From contig CAVSQL010000024.1 in assembly GCA_963730065.1 (NCBI GenBank), forward strand, positions 124,001 to 188,000: a DNA stretch of 64,000 nucleotides, read 5' to 3'. Positions within the stretch are counted from its first letter, which is position 1; every line of letters starts with the position of its first letter. Shown one piece after another: positions 35,500-43,861 of this stretch. Below the pieces are notes generated by a model that ran no database searches, had not been told where the DNA came from, and saw only the letters and a program-made list of their open reading frames with translations. This stretch comes from UBA9676 sp963730065 (GTDB taxonomy: Bacteria > Actinomycetota > Actinomycetes > Streptosporangiales > Streptosporangiaceae). The position numbers and the translations under genes were made by a program.

Positions 35500-36255
35500 T
35501 CAGTAGATACCGTCCCGGCGGAATACCAGGGTCGTGCGGCCAAGTGTGACGCGCGTGCCGTCGGTGAGGGAGATCCGCCGGACCGGCTCGCCGTTGACGA
35601 ACGTGCCGTTCGTCGATCCTAGATCGACAAGGACGACCTCGTCGTCCTCCACCCGCAGCTCGGCATGGTGCCGGGAGACGCCGGGATCAACCAGCCGCAG
35701 ATCGCAGTCGGTGCCCCGGCCGAGCATGGTCACCGGCGCGGTGAGTTCGTAGGTGCGCTGCATGCTGCCGTCCGCCCCCGGCTCGGGACCGGAGACCAGC
35801 AGCCTGGGCCGCCCCGCGAAGGCCCCGGGCGGCCGGGGCAGGTCACTGGCCGGGCGCCGGATCTCCCCGCCCTCGACCGTGGTGCCCCGGATGACTCCTG
35901 AGCGGATCCGGAAGGTGCCCGTGGTCAGGTCCGGCAGGCCCTCGAAGCGCATCCGCACCGGGCCCACGAAAGAGTAGCCTTGTTCCTTGGCGTGCTCGCG
36001 GGCCAGCGTGGCAAGCTCGATGCCGAGGTTGTCCGCGTAGACCTGCAGGCGCTCATGGTCGGCCTCCGACAACTCCACGACGAAGTCGTTCGGCACCAGG
36101 GTTCTGCCTTGCGCCACGATGGCGGCGCGATCGTCCATCTCGCGCTGCACCGCGCTGGCGATCTCCACCGGCTCGAGCTCGGATTTGAACGCCCGCGCGA
36201 AGGCACCCTCGACCATGCCTTCGAGCCTTCGCTCGAAACGCTGTAGCACTCCCAC
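35500..36255 (-). CDS. fhaA: FHA-domain protein FhaA with DUF3662 domain
   Basis: The 251-residue protein starts with the DUF3662 domain (MGVLQRFERRLEGMVEGAFA, EIASAVQREMDD, VPNDFVVELSEADHERL). A Pro-rich linker leads to an FHA domain (TMLGRGTDCDLRLVDPGVSR, HHAELR, DLGSTNGTFVNG). It binds the phosphorylated MviN pseudokinase and PbpA-type proteins in mycobacteria. The linker is much shorter than in mycobacterial FhaA (about 527 residues). It is the first gene of the kinase operon, and its promoter shares the gap with the divergent tRNA-Leu gene. Confidence 0.94.
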   Translation of the reverse strand: MGVLQRFERRLEGMVEGAFARAFKSELEPVEIASAVQREMDDRAAIVAQGRTLVPNDFVVELSEADHERLQVYADNLGIELATLAREHAKEQGYSFVGPVRMRFEGLPDLTTGTFRIRSGVIRGTTVEGGEIRRPASDLPRPPGAFAGRPRLLVSGPEPGADGSMQRTYELTAPVTMLGRGTDCDLRLVDPGVSRHHAELRVEDDEVVLVDLGSTNGTFVNGEPVRRISLTDGTRVTLGRTTLVFRRDGIY

Positions 36256-36338
36256 CGGGCACCTCCTTCCCCTGCTCGCATCCGATGGTATCGGCGGTGA
36301 GGACTACCTTGGTGGCGTGCTAACCTGACTCGTTGCCC

Positions 36339-36421
36339 GGGCGGGTGGCGGAACGGCAGACGCGCACGGTTCAGGTCCGTGTGTCCGAAAGGACGTGAGG
36401 GTTCAAATCCCTCCTCGCCCA
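36339..36421 (+). tRNA. tRNA-Leu(CAG)
   Basis: The acceptor strand GGGCGGG pairs with CTCGCCC (one G-U pair). The anticodon stem CACGG-TTCAGGT-CCGTG has anticodon CAG, the variable arm is TGTCCGAAAGGACG, and the T-arm is GAGGGTTCAAATCCCTC. It is a long-variable-arm (class II) tRNA of 83 bases without an encoded CCA. Its place next to fhaA matches the leuT position in M. tuberculosis. Confidence 0.95.
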
Positions 36422-36796
36422 CCCGGCACACTGGCCAGAGCCTATGTGCCCACGCCTCATTCGATACCCCTGTGCTCACGCATCATGCGCTACCCCCAGC
36501 ACGTGCGGTCAGGCATGCGTTCTTACCGGGAGCTATCCTCCCCCATCACCGGGCTCCGGCTCCGGCCATTCGGGGAGCCGACCCGGGTCACCTGGCGCGG
36601 ACCACTTCCGCCACCGCCTTCGCGGCCAGCTCCACAGCCGCCTTCACCTGCGGTGACATCGGCTCACGCAGCCCGGACCGCTGCGCTTCCACTCCGACGA
36701 CGACCGGGGTCTCTTCGGGCCGGGCCCGGGATGTACCCGTCCGTGCCGGGCCCAGGACCTGGGGTCAGGCACCATGGGGGTCAGGCACCACTGGGG
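36422..36796. other. Intergenic stretch with short repeats
   Basis: No gene is convincing here. It contains an imperfect 26-bp direct repeat (36445-36496) and a triple GGGGTCAGGCACCA repeat that extends into the end of the stress-protein gene. Confidence 0.5.
36445..36496. repeat. Imperfect direct repeat, 26 bp
   Basis: TGTGCCCACGCCTCATTCGA followed by TACCCC, then TGTGCTCACGCATCATGCGC followed by TACCCC, directly adjacent. The two copies match at 21 of 26 positions. Confidence 0.6.
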
Positions 36797-36807
36797 TCAG
36801 GGCACCA
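36761..36807. repeat. Three copies of GGGGTCAGGCACCA
   Basis: Copies start at 36761, 36777 and 36793 (16-base steps); the third reads GGGGTCAGGGCACCA. The last copy coincides with the end of the stress-protein gene (codons for VVP-stop on the minus strand), so the motif may have spread outward from a coding copy. Confidence 0.7.
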
Positions 36808-37310
36808 CGATGACGGGGCAGTGCGCGTGCCGGGCCAGCCAGCCGGGGACGGAGCCGGCCACATGGTGCCAGCGGTGCCCCGGCGCGCCGATGACAAGCG
36901 CGTCCGCCGCGGCTTCGTCGGCCACGGCGGCCAGTTCCCGGGCCGGGCTGCCGCGCCGGGTGACAACCCGCACGTCGATGCCGGTGCGGTCGCAGGTCTC
37001 GTCGAGCTCGGCGAGCAGCCAGCGCTCGGTCTCGGACCGGTCACGTACCGCGCCGATCACCTGGCCGGTAAGCGGCTCGCAGTAGACCGCGGGCGGGCTC
37101 ACATGGACGACAAGCAGCGGCCGCTCGAGGCGGCGCGACAGTCCCGCGGCATAGCACAGGGCATGCCCGGCTCGACGGCGAGCCGTCGTAACCGGCCACG
37201 ACCGGGTGGTCGAGGCCGGTGGCCGCGCCGCGCTGCGGCTCCTCGTCGGGGACCCGCCGCCGCGAGCGGTCGGGCTGGCCCGGAAAAGGTGAAGATGCTG
37301 CCTGGTCCAT
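36797..37310 (-). pseudogene. Universal stress protein (UspA family), frameshifted
   Basis: One frame gives the N-terminus with LDHPVVAGYDGSPSSRA, the start of a Usp fold. The rest is in another frame from about 37170: AGHALCYAAGLSRRLERPLL and VVHVS, ending GAPGHRWHHVAGSVPGWLAR and HAHCPVIVVP. This includes the ATP-binding G-2x-G-9x-G(S/T) pattern. A small indel in the Arg/Ala codons explains the shift. The gene is either broken or carries a sequencing error. An inverted-repeat operator candidate lies upstream. Confidence 0.75.
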
Positions 37311-37370
37311 GGCTTCTCGTCCTTGTTAGGATCCATGGTCCGCGCGGAGGAACACTTCCGCAATCTAAGT

Positions 37371-37390
37371 TAGTTCGTATAAAGCAACTA
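37371..37390. promoter_or_regulatory. TAGTT-N10-AACTA inverted repeat
   Basis: TAGTTCGTATAAAGCAACTA is a perfect five-base inverted repeat in an AT-rich island about 60 bases upstream of the stress-protein start codon. It resembles MarR/HxlR-type operators. The position overlaps where the promoter is expected. Confidence 0.5.
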
Positions 37391-37552
37391 TTCCAGTAGC
37401 GATGCCCGCCGGGGGTCCTGCGCCTGGTCTGGGTACCCCGCCGCCGGTGCCCCTGCGGGCCTGGCCCGCCACCCGCCGCCCGTGATCCTCCGGGCCTGGA
37501 CGCGGCGGCCGGCCGGAGCTGCCACTGGCCCGGACAAGGCACAATCGGTTTT

Positions 37553-38452
37553 GTGCCGGAACTACCCGAGGTCGAGTCGCTCGCCATCTTCCTGCGGGAG
37601 CGTGCGGTCGGCCGGATCATCGACTGGGCGGCCAGCGCCACGTTCGCCGTGCTCAAGACGTATCAGCCGGACCTGGGCGTGCTGAACGGCCGTGAGATCA
37701 CCGGCGCCGCGCGCCACGGCAAGTTCCTCGATCTGGTCATCATGCCGATGGCCGGGGCCCCGGCCGTCTCAGGCCCGGCCGGCGAACTGCACCTGATCAC
37801 CCACCTGGCCCGGGCGGGCTGGCTCCGGTGGCGCGACGACCTGCCCAGCCAGCCGCCCCGGCCCGGCAAGAGCCCGCTCGCGTTCCGGCTCCGGTTCACC
37901 GACGGCAGCGGGTTCGACCTGACCGAGGCGGGCACGCGCAAACGGCTGGCGGTCTACCTGGTGGAAGACCCCGCCCATGTGCCGGGGATCGCCTCGCTCG
38001 GCCCGGACCCGCTGGCCGACTCCTTCACGGTGGAGACCCTGGCCGGGCTGCTCGTGGGCCGGCGCACCCAGATCAAGGGCGTGCTCCGGGACCAGAAGAT
38101 CATCGCCGGCATCGGCAACGCCTATTCCGACGAGGTTCTGCACGCCGCGAAGATGTCCCCGTTCAAGCTGGCGGCCAGCCTCACCCCCGACGAGATCACT
38201 GGGCTCTACACCGCGATGCAGGAGGCCCTGAAGGAGGCGGTGGGCCGGTCAGCCGGGCTGGCCGCCGGGGAGCTCAAGGCGGAGAAGAAGGCGGGCCTGC
38301 GCGTGCACGGCCGGGCGGGCCAGCCCTGCCCGGTCTGCGGCGACACCGTGCGCGAGGTCTCCTTCGCCGACTCCGCGCTCCAGTACTGCCCGACCTGCCA
38401 GACTGGGGGCAAGCCGCTGGCCGACCGCCGCCTGTCCCGGCTGCTGAAGTAG
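37553..38452 (+). CDS. Formamidopyrimidine-DNA glycosylase / endonuclease VIII family
   Basis: The 299-residue protein starts with MPELPEVE (the catalytic Pro after the initiator, and Glu3). It carries HGKFLDL (strand-inserting Lys), the helix-two-turn-helix RDQKIIAGIGNAYSDEVLHA and a C-terminal zinc finger (CPVCGDTV ... YCPTCQTGG). It excises oxidised bases and cleaves the abasic site. The C-terminus has an insert rich in Lys (ELKAEKKAGL) before the zinc finger. The start is GTG. The exact subfamily (Fpg versus Nei) cannot be fixed from this. Confidence 0.93.
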   Translation: MPELPEVESLAIFLRERAVGRIIDWAASATFAVLKTYQPDLGVLNGREITGAARHGKFLDLVIMPMAGAPAVSGPAGELHLITHLARAGWLRWRDDLPSQPPRPGKSPLAFRLRFTDGSGFDLTEAGTRKRLAVYLVEDPAHVPGIASLGPDPLADSFTVETLAGLLVGRRTQIKGVLRDQKIIAGIGNAYSDEVLHAAKMSPFKLAASLTPDEITGLYTAMQEALKEAVGRSAGLAAGELKAEKKAGLRVHGRAGQPCPVCGDTVREVSFADSALQYCPTCQTGGKPLADRRLSRLLK

Positions 38453-38757
38453 CGGCCCACGAAGACAGGGCTCGATCAGCCCGGCCCGCTCAACCCATGG
38501 GCTGTTCGTGGGTGCGGGCGGATCCCGCCGCATCCGGTGACGGCCAGAGCTCATGCAAAGAAGCTGGCCATGCGGTCGCCTCCCGCTATGTTGCTGCCGA
38601 TTTGTGACTTGTTTCCGCCCCCGGACCCGGTCGGGACCGGTAAAGAAATACCTGCGAAACCCGTCCGCTAGGGGATAGGGAGTGGCGGGCCGGTGAGGCG
38701 GCACCAGCTTGGCGGGAACCGGAGCCGGGCTGTGGCAGGGAGCGGGAGGAGCGGGTT
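38453..38757. other. Long 5' region of the lysozyme gene
   Basis: No gene is seen. It ends with GGGAGGAGCGGG before the lysozyme GTG. I looked for a ydaO-type c-di-AMP riboswitch, common before actinobacterial cell-wall hydrolases, but the conserved core words are missing. Confidence 0.5.
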
Positions 38758-39924
38758 GTGCTGCGTGGAAGTCAGCGATGTTCCAGGATGCGGGCCTTCG
38801 GATGGACAGGAGTCGTGATCACGGTTACATTCTGGGGTTCGCTGGGGTTCGCGGCGCAGCCGGTGGCTGCCGCTGCTGGTCCTTCCGGAACCGTCGCCAC
38901 CGCGCAGCGGCCGAACCGGTCCAACGTGGGAGCCACTCACTCCCCGCAGTTGCTGCGTCGGCTCGCGGGATCGGCCGGGACCGGGCAACGCCCCGCCGCC
39001 GTCATCGTCAACGCGGGCCTAACCGGCGCGGAGCAGGGCGTGGACGTCGCCTCCTTCCAGCACCCCAACAAAGCGCCGATCAACTGGCAGCAGGTGGCTG
39101 CGGACGGCATCCAGTTCGTGGCGGTCAAGGCGACCGAGGGCAACTACTACAAGAACCCTTTTGCCCTCACCGACCTGGCGGCCGCGCGGGCGGCGGGTCT
39201 GTCCACCGTGGCCTATGAATTCGCCATCCCGAACGGCAACGGCGGCAGCGCCAGCCCAGCTACCCAGGCAAGCTACCTCCTCAGCTACCTCGGGAGCAGC
39301 AGCGCCACGGTTCCGGTCCTGCTGGACATCGAATACGACCCCTACGTCAACACCGATCACACCAACGAGTGCTACGGGCTCAGCCCCGCCGCCATGGTGA
39401 AGTGGATCTCCGGATTCGGCAGCGCGGTGCAGGCCAAGACCGGCCGGCTGCCGATCATCTACACGACGGCGGACTGGTGGCACGCCTGCACCGGGGACAG
39501 CACCGCCTTCGGGCAGACGCCCCTGTGGGTCGCCAACTACACGACCGCGAGCAGTCCGCTGGTCCCAGCCGGGTGGGCGACCTGGGCCTTCTGGCAGTAC
39601 TCCAGCACCGGTGCCGTGCCCGGCATCAGCGGGGGCGCTCACGTTGACCTCGACCAGCTCAATCCCAGCCTGATCCCGTTGCTCAACCCCGGCGCCAGGA
39701 AGGGGGCCAAGGGCAGCTCCGTCTCGTTCAAGGTCAGCCAGGCAGATCCGGTTCCCGGCCGGACGGTCTCGTTCTCGGCCAAAGGCCTGCCACCGGGGGT
39801 CTCCATCAGTGCAGCGGGCAAAATCACGGGCCGGCTCGCCGCAACAGGTACGTACCGGCCCACCGTGACCGCGGCCGGTGGCGGCACCGCCGGGTCGGTT
39901 TCCTTCACCTGGACGGTCTCGTAG
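38758..39924 (+). CDS. Secreted GH25 lysozyme-like muramidase with C-terminal Ig-like domain
   Basis: The 388-residue protein has a signal peptide (about residues 11-38, ending QPVAAAA), a low-complexity spacer, and a glycoside hydrolase family 25 domain. That domain has GVDVASFQHPN (catalytic Asp), FVAVKATEGNYY, VPVLLDIEYD (catalytic Asp-x-Glu) and FWQYSSTG. A putative Ig domain (about 310-388) ends VSFTWTVS and includes FSAKGLPPGVSISAAGKITG. It would cleave peptidoglycan outside the cell during growth or sporulation. Confidence 0.92.
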   Translation: MLRGSQRCSRMRAFGWTGVVITVTFWGSLGFAAQPVAAAAGPSGTVATAQRPNRSNVGATHSPQLLRRLAGSAGTGQRPAAVIVNAGLTGAEQGVDVASFQHPNKAPINWQQVAADGIQFVAVKATEGNYYKNPFALTDLAAARAAGLSTVAYEFAIPNGNGGSASPATQASYLLSYLGSSSATVPVLLDIEYDPYVNTDHTNECYGLSPAAMVKWISGFGSAVQAKTGRLPIIYTTADWWHACTGDSTAFGQTPLWVANYTTASSPLVPAGWATWAFWQYSSTGAVPGISGGAHVDLDQLNPSLIPLLNPGARKGAKGSSVSFKVSQADPVPGRTVSFSAKGLPPGVSISAAGKITGRLAATGTYRPTVTAAGGGTAGSVSFTWTVS

Positions 39925-39943
39925 CCCATGGCACTATGAACTG

Positions 39944-41818
39944 ATGGCACCTGAGCAGGCGGTCGCCGGGCAGGCCCGGGTGGACGCCACGGCACGCGCG
40001 GTCGTGGAAAGCGCGGCCGACGCGATCGTGGCGTTCGGCACGGACCGTACCGTCGTGCTCTGGAACCCGGCCGCCGAGCGCATGTTCGGGTGGAGTGCCA
40101 AGGAGGTCCTCGGCACCGATCCGCCGATCATCCCGGAGGAACTGGAGGCCGAACACAACGCGGTGCTGGAACGGATCCGCACCGGCGGCCAGATCTCCTT
40201 CGCCACCCGCCGCGCCCGCAAGGACGGCGCCCTGCTCGACCTGCGCATCGACATCAGCGCGCTGCGGGACCGGTCCGGGGAGATCATCGGCTGGGTGAAC
40301 GTCTGCCACCGGACCGGCGCGGACCAGGCCGCCAGGAACTACCTGGCGCAGCGAGCCCGGGTGGTGCGCAAGCTCGGGGACGTCGTCGCGGACATGACCG
40401 CCCAGCGGGACCTCGAGGCGGTGCTGGACCGCATCGCCGCCAGCCTGTGCGAGCTGACCGGAGCGGACGCGGGCGGGTTCGTGCTCATCGAGGAGGGCCG
40501 GCTCCGGCTGGTGAGCATCGACGGGCTGCCGGCCAGCCTGCGTGGCCGCACCGCCGACCTGCCCACCAGCCTGGTCGGCGAGCTGATGCGGTCGGGCCGG
40601 ACCGTGAAGATGGCCACCGACGAGGCGGGGTTCGACGACCTGATCTGGTCCGCCCTGCCCGGGCTGCACACCATCGCGCTGGCCCTGTCCCACGTCGGCG
40701 ACCGCCCGTATGGCGCCCTGTACGCCCTGTACAGCCGCCGCCGGGTCGGGCATGTCGAGCTGGAACTGCTGGAGCTGATGGCCGGCCACGCCGGCGTCGC
40801 GCTCACCAACGCCATGGCGTTCGAGGAGGTCGTCCGGCAGCGCGCGCACGAGCGGGCCGTCATCGACGCCAGCGCCGACGGCATCGCCGTGCTCGACTCC
40901 GATGGGCTGATCCGGCAGTGGAACCCGGCGGCGCACAAGCTGACCGGGATGTCCGCCGAGGAGGTCGCCGGCAAGCCACCGCCGTTCCCGGTGCCCGATC
41001 CAGGCGGCCCCACGCTGACCCACCGGCTCCCCAGCGGCCGCTGGCTTGAGGTGATGTGCAACGGGCTGAACGGCAAGCAGGAGCAGGTCGTCGACTTCCG
41101 TGACGTGACCGCGGCGAAGGAGCTCGAGGAGGCCAAGGACCTGTTCCTCGCCACCACCAGCCACGAGCTGCGGACGCCGATCACCGTGGTGCAGGGGTTC
41201 GCCAGCACCCTGGCCAGCCGGTGGGACAAGCTGTCCGACGCCGAACGGCGCAGCGCGGTGCAGACCATCGCCGAACGGGCCGGATCGCTCGGCCGGCTGG
41301 TGGAGCAGCTGCTGCTCGGCTCCCGCGCGGGCGCCGACCAGCTCACGGTGACCAACGGGGCGTTCGACCTGGCCCAGCTGCTGCGCGGCGCGGCCGTGGC
41401 GTTCCGGCCGCTGTCGGAACGCCACACGCTGACCGCCGAGATCCCCGACGACCTCCCGCTGGCGTACGGCGACATGACCGCCACCGACGTCATCGTCGGC
41501 CAGCTGCTGGAGAACGCCTTCAAGTACTCGCCGGATGGCGGGACGGTCACGGTCAGGGCCCGGCCGGCCGGGGAGTGGATCGAGGTCACCGTCGACGACG
41601 AGGGGATCGGCATCGCGCCGGGCGATCACGAGCGCATCTTCGAGCGGTTCGTGCAGGGAGAGGCCGGCGACCGCCGCCGGTTCGGCGGCATCGGGCTGGG
41701 GCTCTACATCGTGCGGCAGCTGGCCCGCGCCCAGGGCGCCGAGATCGCCGCCAGTTCCCGGGCCGACGGTGGCACCCGGATGGAGCTGCGGCTGCGCCGG
41801 GCCAACCCGCCCAGCTGA
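39944..41818 (+). CDS. Cytoplasmic PAS-GAF-PAS sensor histidine kinase
   Basis: The 624-residue protein has no transmembrane segment. In order it shows PAS (about 12-125: ADAIVAFGTDRTVVLWNPAA), GAF (about 150-310: LCELTGADAGGFVLIEEGRL), a second PAS (about 318-400: ADGIAVLDSDGLIRQWNPAA), HisKA with the phosphorylated His in SHELRTPITVVQGF, and HATPase_c (QLLENAFKYSPDGG, DEGIGIAPGD, GGIGLGLYIV). It senses an intracellular signal such as redox, light or a ligand. No response regulator is adjacent, so it is an orphan kinase. It starts 19 bases after the lysozyme stop codon, so coexpression is possible. Confidence 0.92.
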   Translation: MAPEQAVAGQARVDATARAVVESAADAIVAFGTDRTVVLWNPAAERMFGWSAKEVLGTDPPIIPEELEAEHNAVLERIRTGGQISFATRRARKDGALLDLRIDISALRDRSGEIIGWVNVCHRTGADQAARNYLAQRARVVRKLGDVVADMTAQRDLEAVLDRIAASLCELTGADAGGFVLIEEGRLRLVSIDGLPASLRGRTADLPTSLVGELMRSGRTVKMATDEAGFDDLIWSALPGLHTIALALSHVGDRPYGALYALYSRRRVGHVELELLELMAGHAGVALTNAMAFEEVVRQRAHERAVIDASADGIAVLDSDGLIRQWNPAAHKLTGMSAEEVAGKPPPFPVPDPGGPTLTHRLPSGRWLEVMCNGLNGKQEQVVDFRDVTAAKELEEAKDLFLATTSHELRTPITVVQGFASTLASRWDKLSDAERRSAVQTIAERAGSLGRLVEQLLLGSRAGADQLTVTNGAFDLAQLLRGAAVAFRPLSERHTLTAEIPDDLPLAYGDMTATDVIVGQLLENAFKYSPDGGTVTVRARPAGEWIEVTVDDEGIGIAPGDHERIFERFVQGEAGDRRRFGGIGLGLYIVRQLARAQGAEIAASSRADGGTRMELRLRRANPPS

Positions 41819-41854
41819 CCAGGATGCACGGTAGTTCCGCCGGGCAGCGGGCTG

Positions 41855-42691
41855 TCATGGGGCGGGCAGGTACCCGTCGCGGTCGGATTTGATATCGCGG
41901 ACGAGCGGCTCGCCGCCGGTGGCGGCCAGGTAGGCGTCGATGATCGCCGGGACGTCATCGCCGGCCTGCACGATCTTGCCCTTCTCCAGCCAGATCACGC
42001 GGTTACAGGTCTCCTCGATCTGCGCCATGCTATGGGCGACCACGAAGACGGTCCCGGCCTGCGCGCGGAGTTCCTCGATCCGCTGGCGGCTCCTGACCCG
42101 GAACTCCGCGTCCCCGGTGACCAGCGCCTCGTCGATGAGCAGCACCTCGTGGCTCCGGGCGGAGGCGATGGCGAACCGCAGCCGTGAGCCCATGCCCGTG
42201 GAGTACGCGCGCATCGGCAGGTTGATGAAGTCCCCGACGCCGGAGAAGTCCACGATGCTCTGGTACCGGTCCTTGACCTCACGCGGGGTCATGCCCATCG
42301 CCAGGCCGCAGACCACGACGTTGCGCTCGCCGGTGAGGTCGTCCAGCAGCGCCGCGTTGACGCCCAGCAGCGAGGCGTGGCCGGTGGTGTAGACGACGCC
42401 CTGCTCGGGGGGGAGCAGGCCGGCGATCGCCCGCAGCAGGGTCGACTTGCCGGACCCGTTCCGGCCGATGACGCCGACGGCATCGCCGCGGTTGGCCACG
42501 AACGAGACGCCGCGGATGGCGTGCACCTCGCGGACGGACGGGCGGTGCTGCCGGCGCACCATGCGCAGCAGCGCGGTCGCCGCCGTGCCCTTGTCGGACT
42601 TGGAGCCGAACACGCGGTAGACGACGTGCAGGTCGTCGACAACGATCATCGGCTCTGCCAATGAGCCCGCCACTGATTCAGCCACGGCCAT
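41855..42691 (-). CDS. Polysaccharide export ABC transporter ATPase (Wzt/TagH-like)
   Basis: The 278-residue protein has Walker A IGRNGSGKST (about 75-84), a signature YSTGMGSRLRFAIA and Walker B VLLIDEALVTGD. The STGM signature instead of LSGGQ is a hallmark of teichoic acid and O-antigen exporters. It lacks a C-terminal carbohydrate-binding domain. Its start overlaps the permease gene by 14 bases. It would export an undecaprenyl-linked glycan or teichoic-acid-like polymer. Confidence 0.92.
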   Translation of the reverse strand: MAVAESVAGSLAEPMIVVDDLHVVYRVFGSKSDKGTAATALLRMVRRQHRPSVREVHAIRGVSFVANRGDAVGVIGRNGSGKSTLLRAIAGLLPPEQGVVYTTGHASLLGVNAALLDDLTGERNVVVCGLAMGMTPREVKDRYQSIVDFSGVGDFINLPMRAYSTGMGSRLRFAIASARSHEVLLIDEALVTGDAEFRVRSRQRIEELRAQAGTVFVVAHSMAQIEETCNRVIWLEKGKIVQAGDDVPAIIDAYLAATGGEPLVRDIKSDRDGYLPAP

Positions 42692-43772
42692 AGGTCACCT
42701 CCGCCTGCCAGAAGACGAAGTACCCGATGACGATCGCGAGCAGCGCCCATCCGACGCCATACATCCACAGGCTGCCGCCGCCGACCACGAGGTGACAGTG
42801 GTCGAGCGCCGCCGGGTTGGTGGTGGGATGTGCCTTGACGGCCGCCATCTGTGCCTCGCACAGGACGCGGTTGTACGGCTTGTACGTGCCCACGGTGGTC
42901 CGCAGCGACGTCAGCAGCGAGTTCCTGATCAGCGAGATGTAGACCGCGACCGGGTTGATCTGCATCAGGTAGCTCAGCTTGGCGTGCAGGTAGAGGGTGG
43001 CCAGCGCGGGGATGAAGAACATGACCCCGGACACGTACATCCAGGTCCGCACGATGAACGGGATCAGCTGGCTGACGTCGTCCACACCGGCACCGATGCG
43101 CGCGAGGGTGAGCCCCACCCCGACGTTGAAGAAGGTCTGCAGCGCGATAGCGGGCAGGGCGAGCAGCCAGTACCAGGTGACGGGCTCGCCGAAGCCGAGC
43201 ACGATCACGATCAGCACGGCCATCGAAATGACCATCTGCTGCAACTCGATCAGCACGTAACCCAGCGGCAGGCAGGCGCGGGGGAAGTGCAGCGCCCGGA
43301 TCAGCGGCAGGCTGTCGTTGATCACCCGGGACGCGATGATGAACGAGCGCTGGGTGAAGTTGAAGATGAAGATGCCGGTGACCAGGAAGGGGATGAAGTT
43401 GGGCACCCCGCGCTTGGTGTCCAGGATCACGCCGAAGATCAGGAAGTAGACGGCGGCGTTCAGCAGCGGGGTGAGGATCTGCCAGACCTGGCCGAGCCGG
43501 GCCTCGCTGTACATCGCCACGTTGCGGGCGGTCGCGAAGGCGATGACGAAGTGGCGGCGCTGCCACAGCTGCTTCAGGTAGGCCAGCGGGGCCGGGCGCG
43601 CCGCGCTCGGCGTGAGCCCGTAGCGGGCGGCGAGCTCGGGCAGCGGCCCGTCCGGCAGCAGCCCCTGCGGCCCGGACGCGGCCGCCGCGGCCTCGTCGTC
43701 GCTGCTCAGGGCGCCGGGCGCGCTCAGGGTGCCCGACCCTCCCCGTCGGGCCGCCCGGCCTCGCTCGCTCAC
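42678..43772 (-). CDS. Polysaccharide export ABC permease (Wzm/TagG-like)
   Basis: The 364-residue protein has a long polar N-terminus (about 60 residues) and then six hydrophobic segments of an ABC-2 permease (LTPLLNAAVYFLIFGVIL, FIPFLVTGIFIFNFTQRSFI, VLIVIVLGF and others). Conserved RNVAMYSEARLGQVWQILTP precedes helix 1. The GTG start at VSERGRAARR is chosen because more upstream translation would read through the operators. It is divergent from a marR gene. Confidence 0.9.
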   Translation of the reverse strand: MSERGRAARRGGSGTLSAPGALSSDDEAAAAASGPQGLLPDGPLPELAARYGLTPSAARPAPLAYLKQLWQRRHFVIAFATARNVAMYSEARLGQVWQILTPLLNAAVYFLIFGVILDTKRGVPNFIPFLVTGIFIFNFTQRSFIIASRVINDSLPLIRALHFPRACLPLGYVLIELQQMVISMAVLIVIVLGFGEPVTWYWLLALPAIALQTFFNVGVGLTLARIGAGVDDVSQLIPFIVRTWMYVSGVMFFIPALATLYLHAKLSYLMQINPVAVYISLIRNSLLTSLRTTVGTYKPYNRVLCEAQMAAVKAHPTTNPAALDHCHLVVGGGSLWMYGVGWALLAIVIGYFVFWQAEVTYGRG

Positions 43773-43794
43773 CGCGGCAGGCCAGGGGGCAGTG

Positions 43795-43811
43795 AGTTGT
43801 ATGGGGCAACT
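43795..43811. promoter_or_regulatory. MarR-type operator 1
   Basis: AGTTGTATGGGGCAACT: outer arms AGTTG and CAACT match those of operator 2 and have the same 17-base span. It lies near the exporter start. Confidence 0.6.
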
Positions 43812-43838
43812 CTCATGCGGCGACTGTACCATCGGGGG

Positions 43839-43855
43839 AGTTGTACGGTACAACT
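43839..43855. promoter_or_regulatory. MarR-type operator 2 (perfect palindrome)
   Basis: AGTTGTAC-G-GTACAACT is a perfect 8-bp inverted repeat around a central base. It lies just before the marR start and 44 bases from operator 1, in the divergent promoter region. It would let the regulator repress its own gene and the exporter. Confidence 0.75.
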
Positions 43856-43861
43856 GTCCAT

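Noticed and set aside
36445..36496. Possible short CRISPR array
   Set aside because: Only two imperfect, directly adjacent copies without spacers, and no cas genes.
38453..38757. Possible c-di-AMP (ydaO-type) riboswitch before the GH25 lysozyme gene
   Set aside because: The conserved words of that riboswitch class, such as GGGGTGAATC and the CCGACAGCTAA-type segment, are not present.
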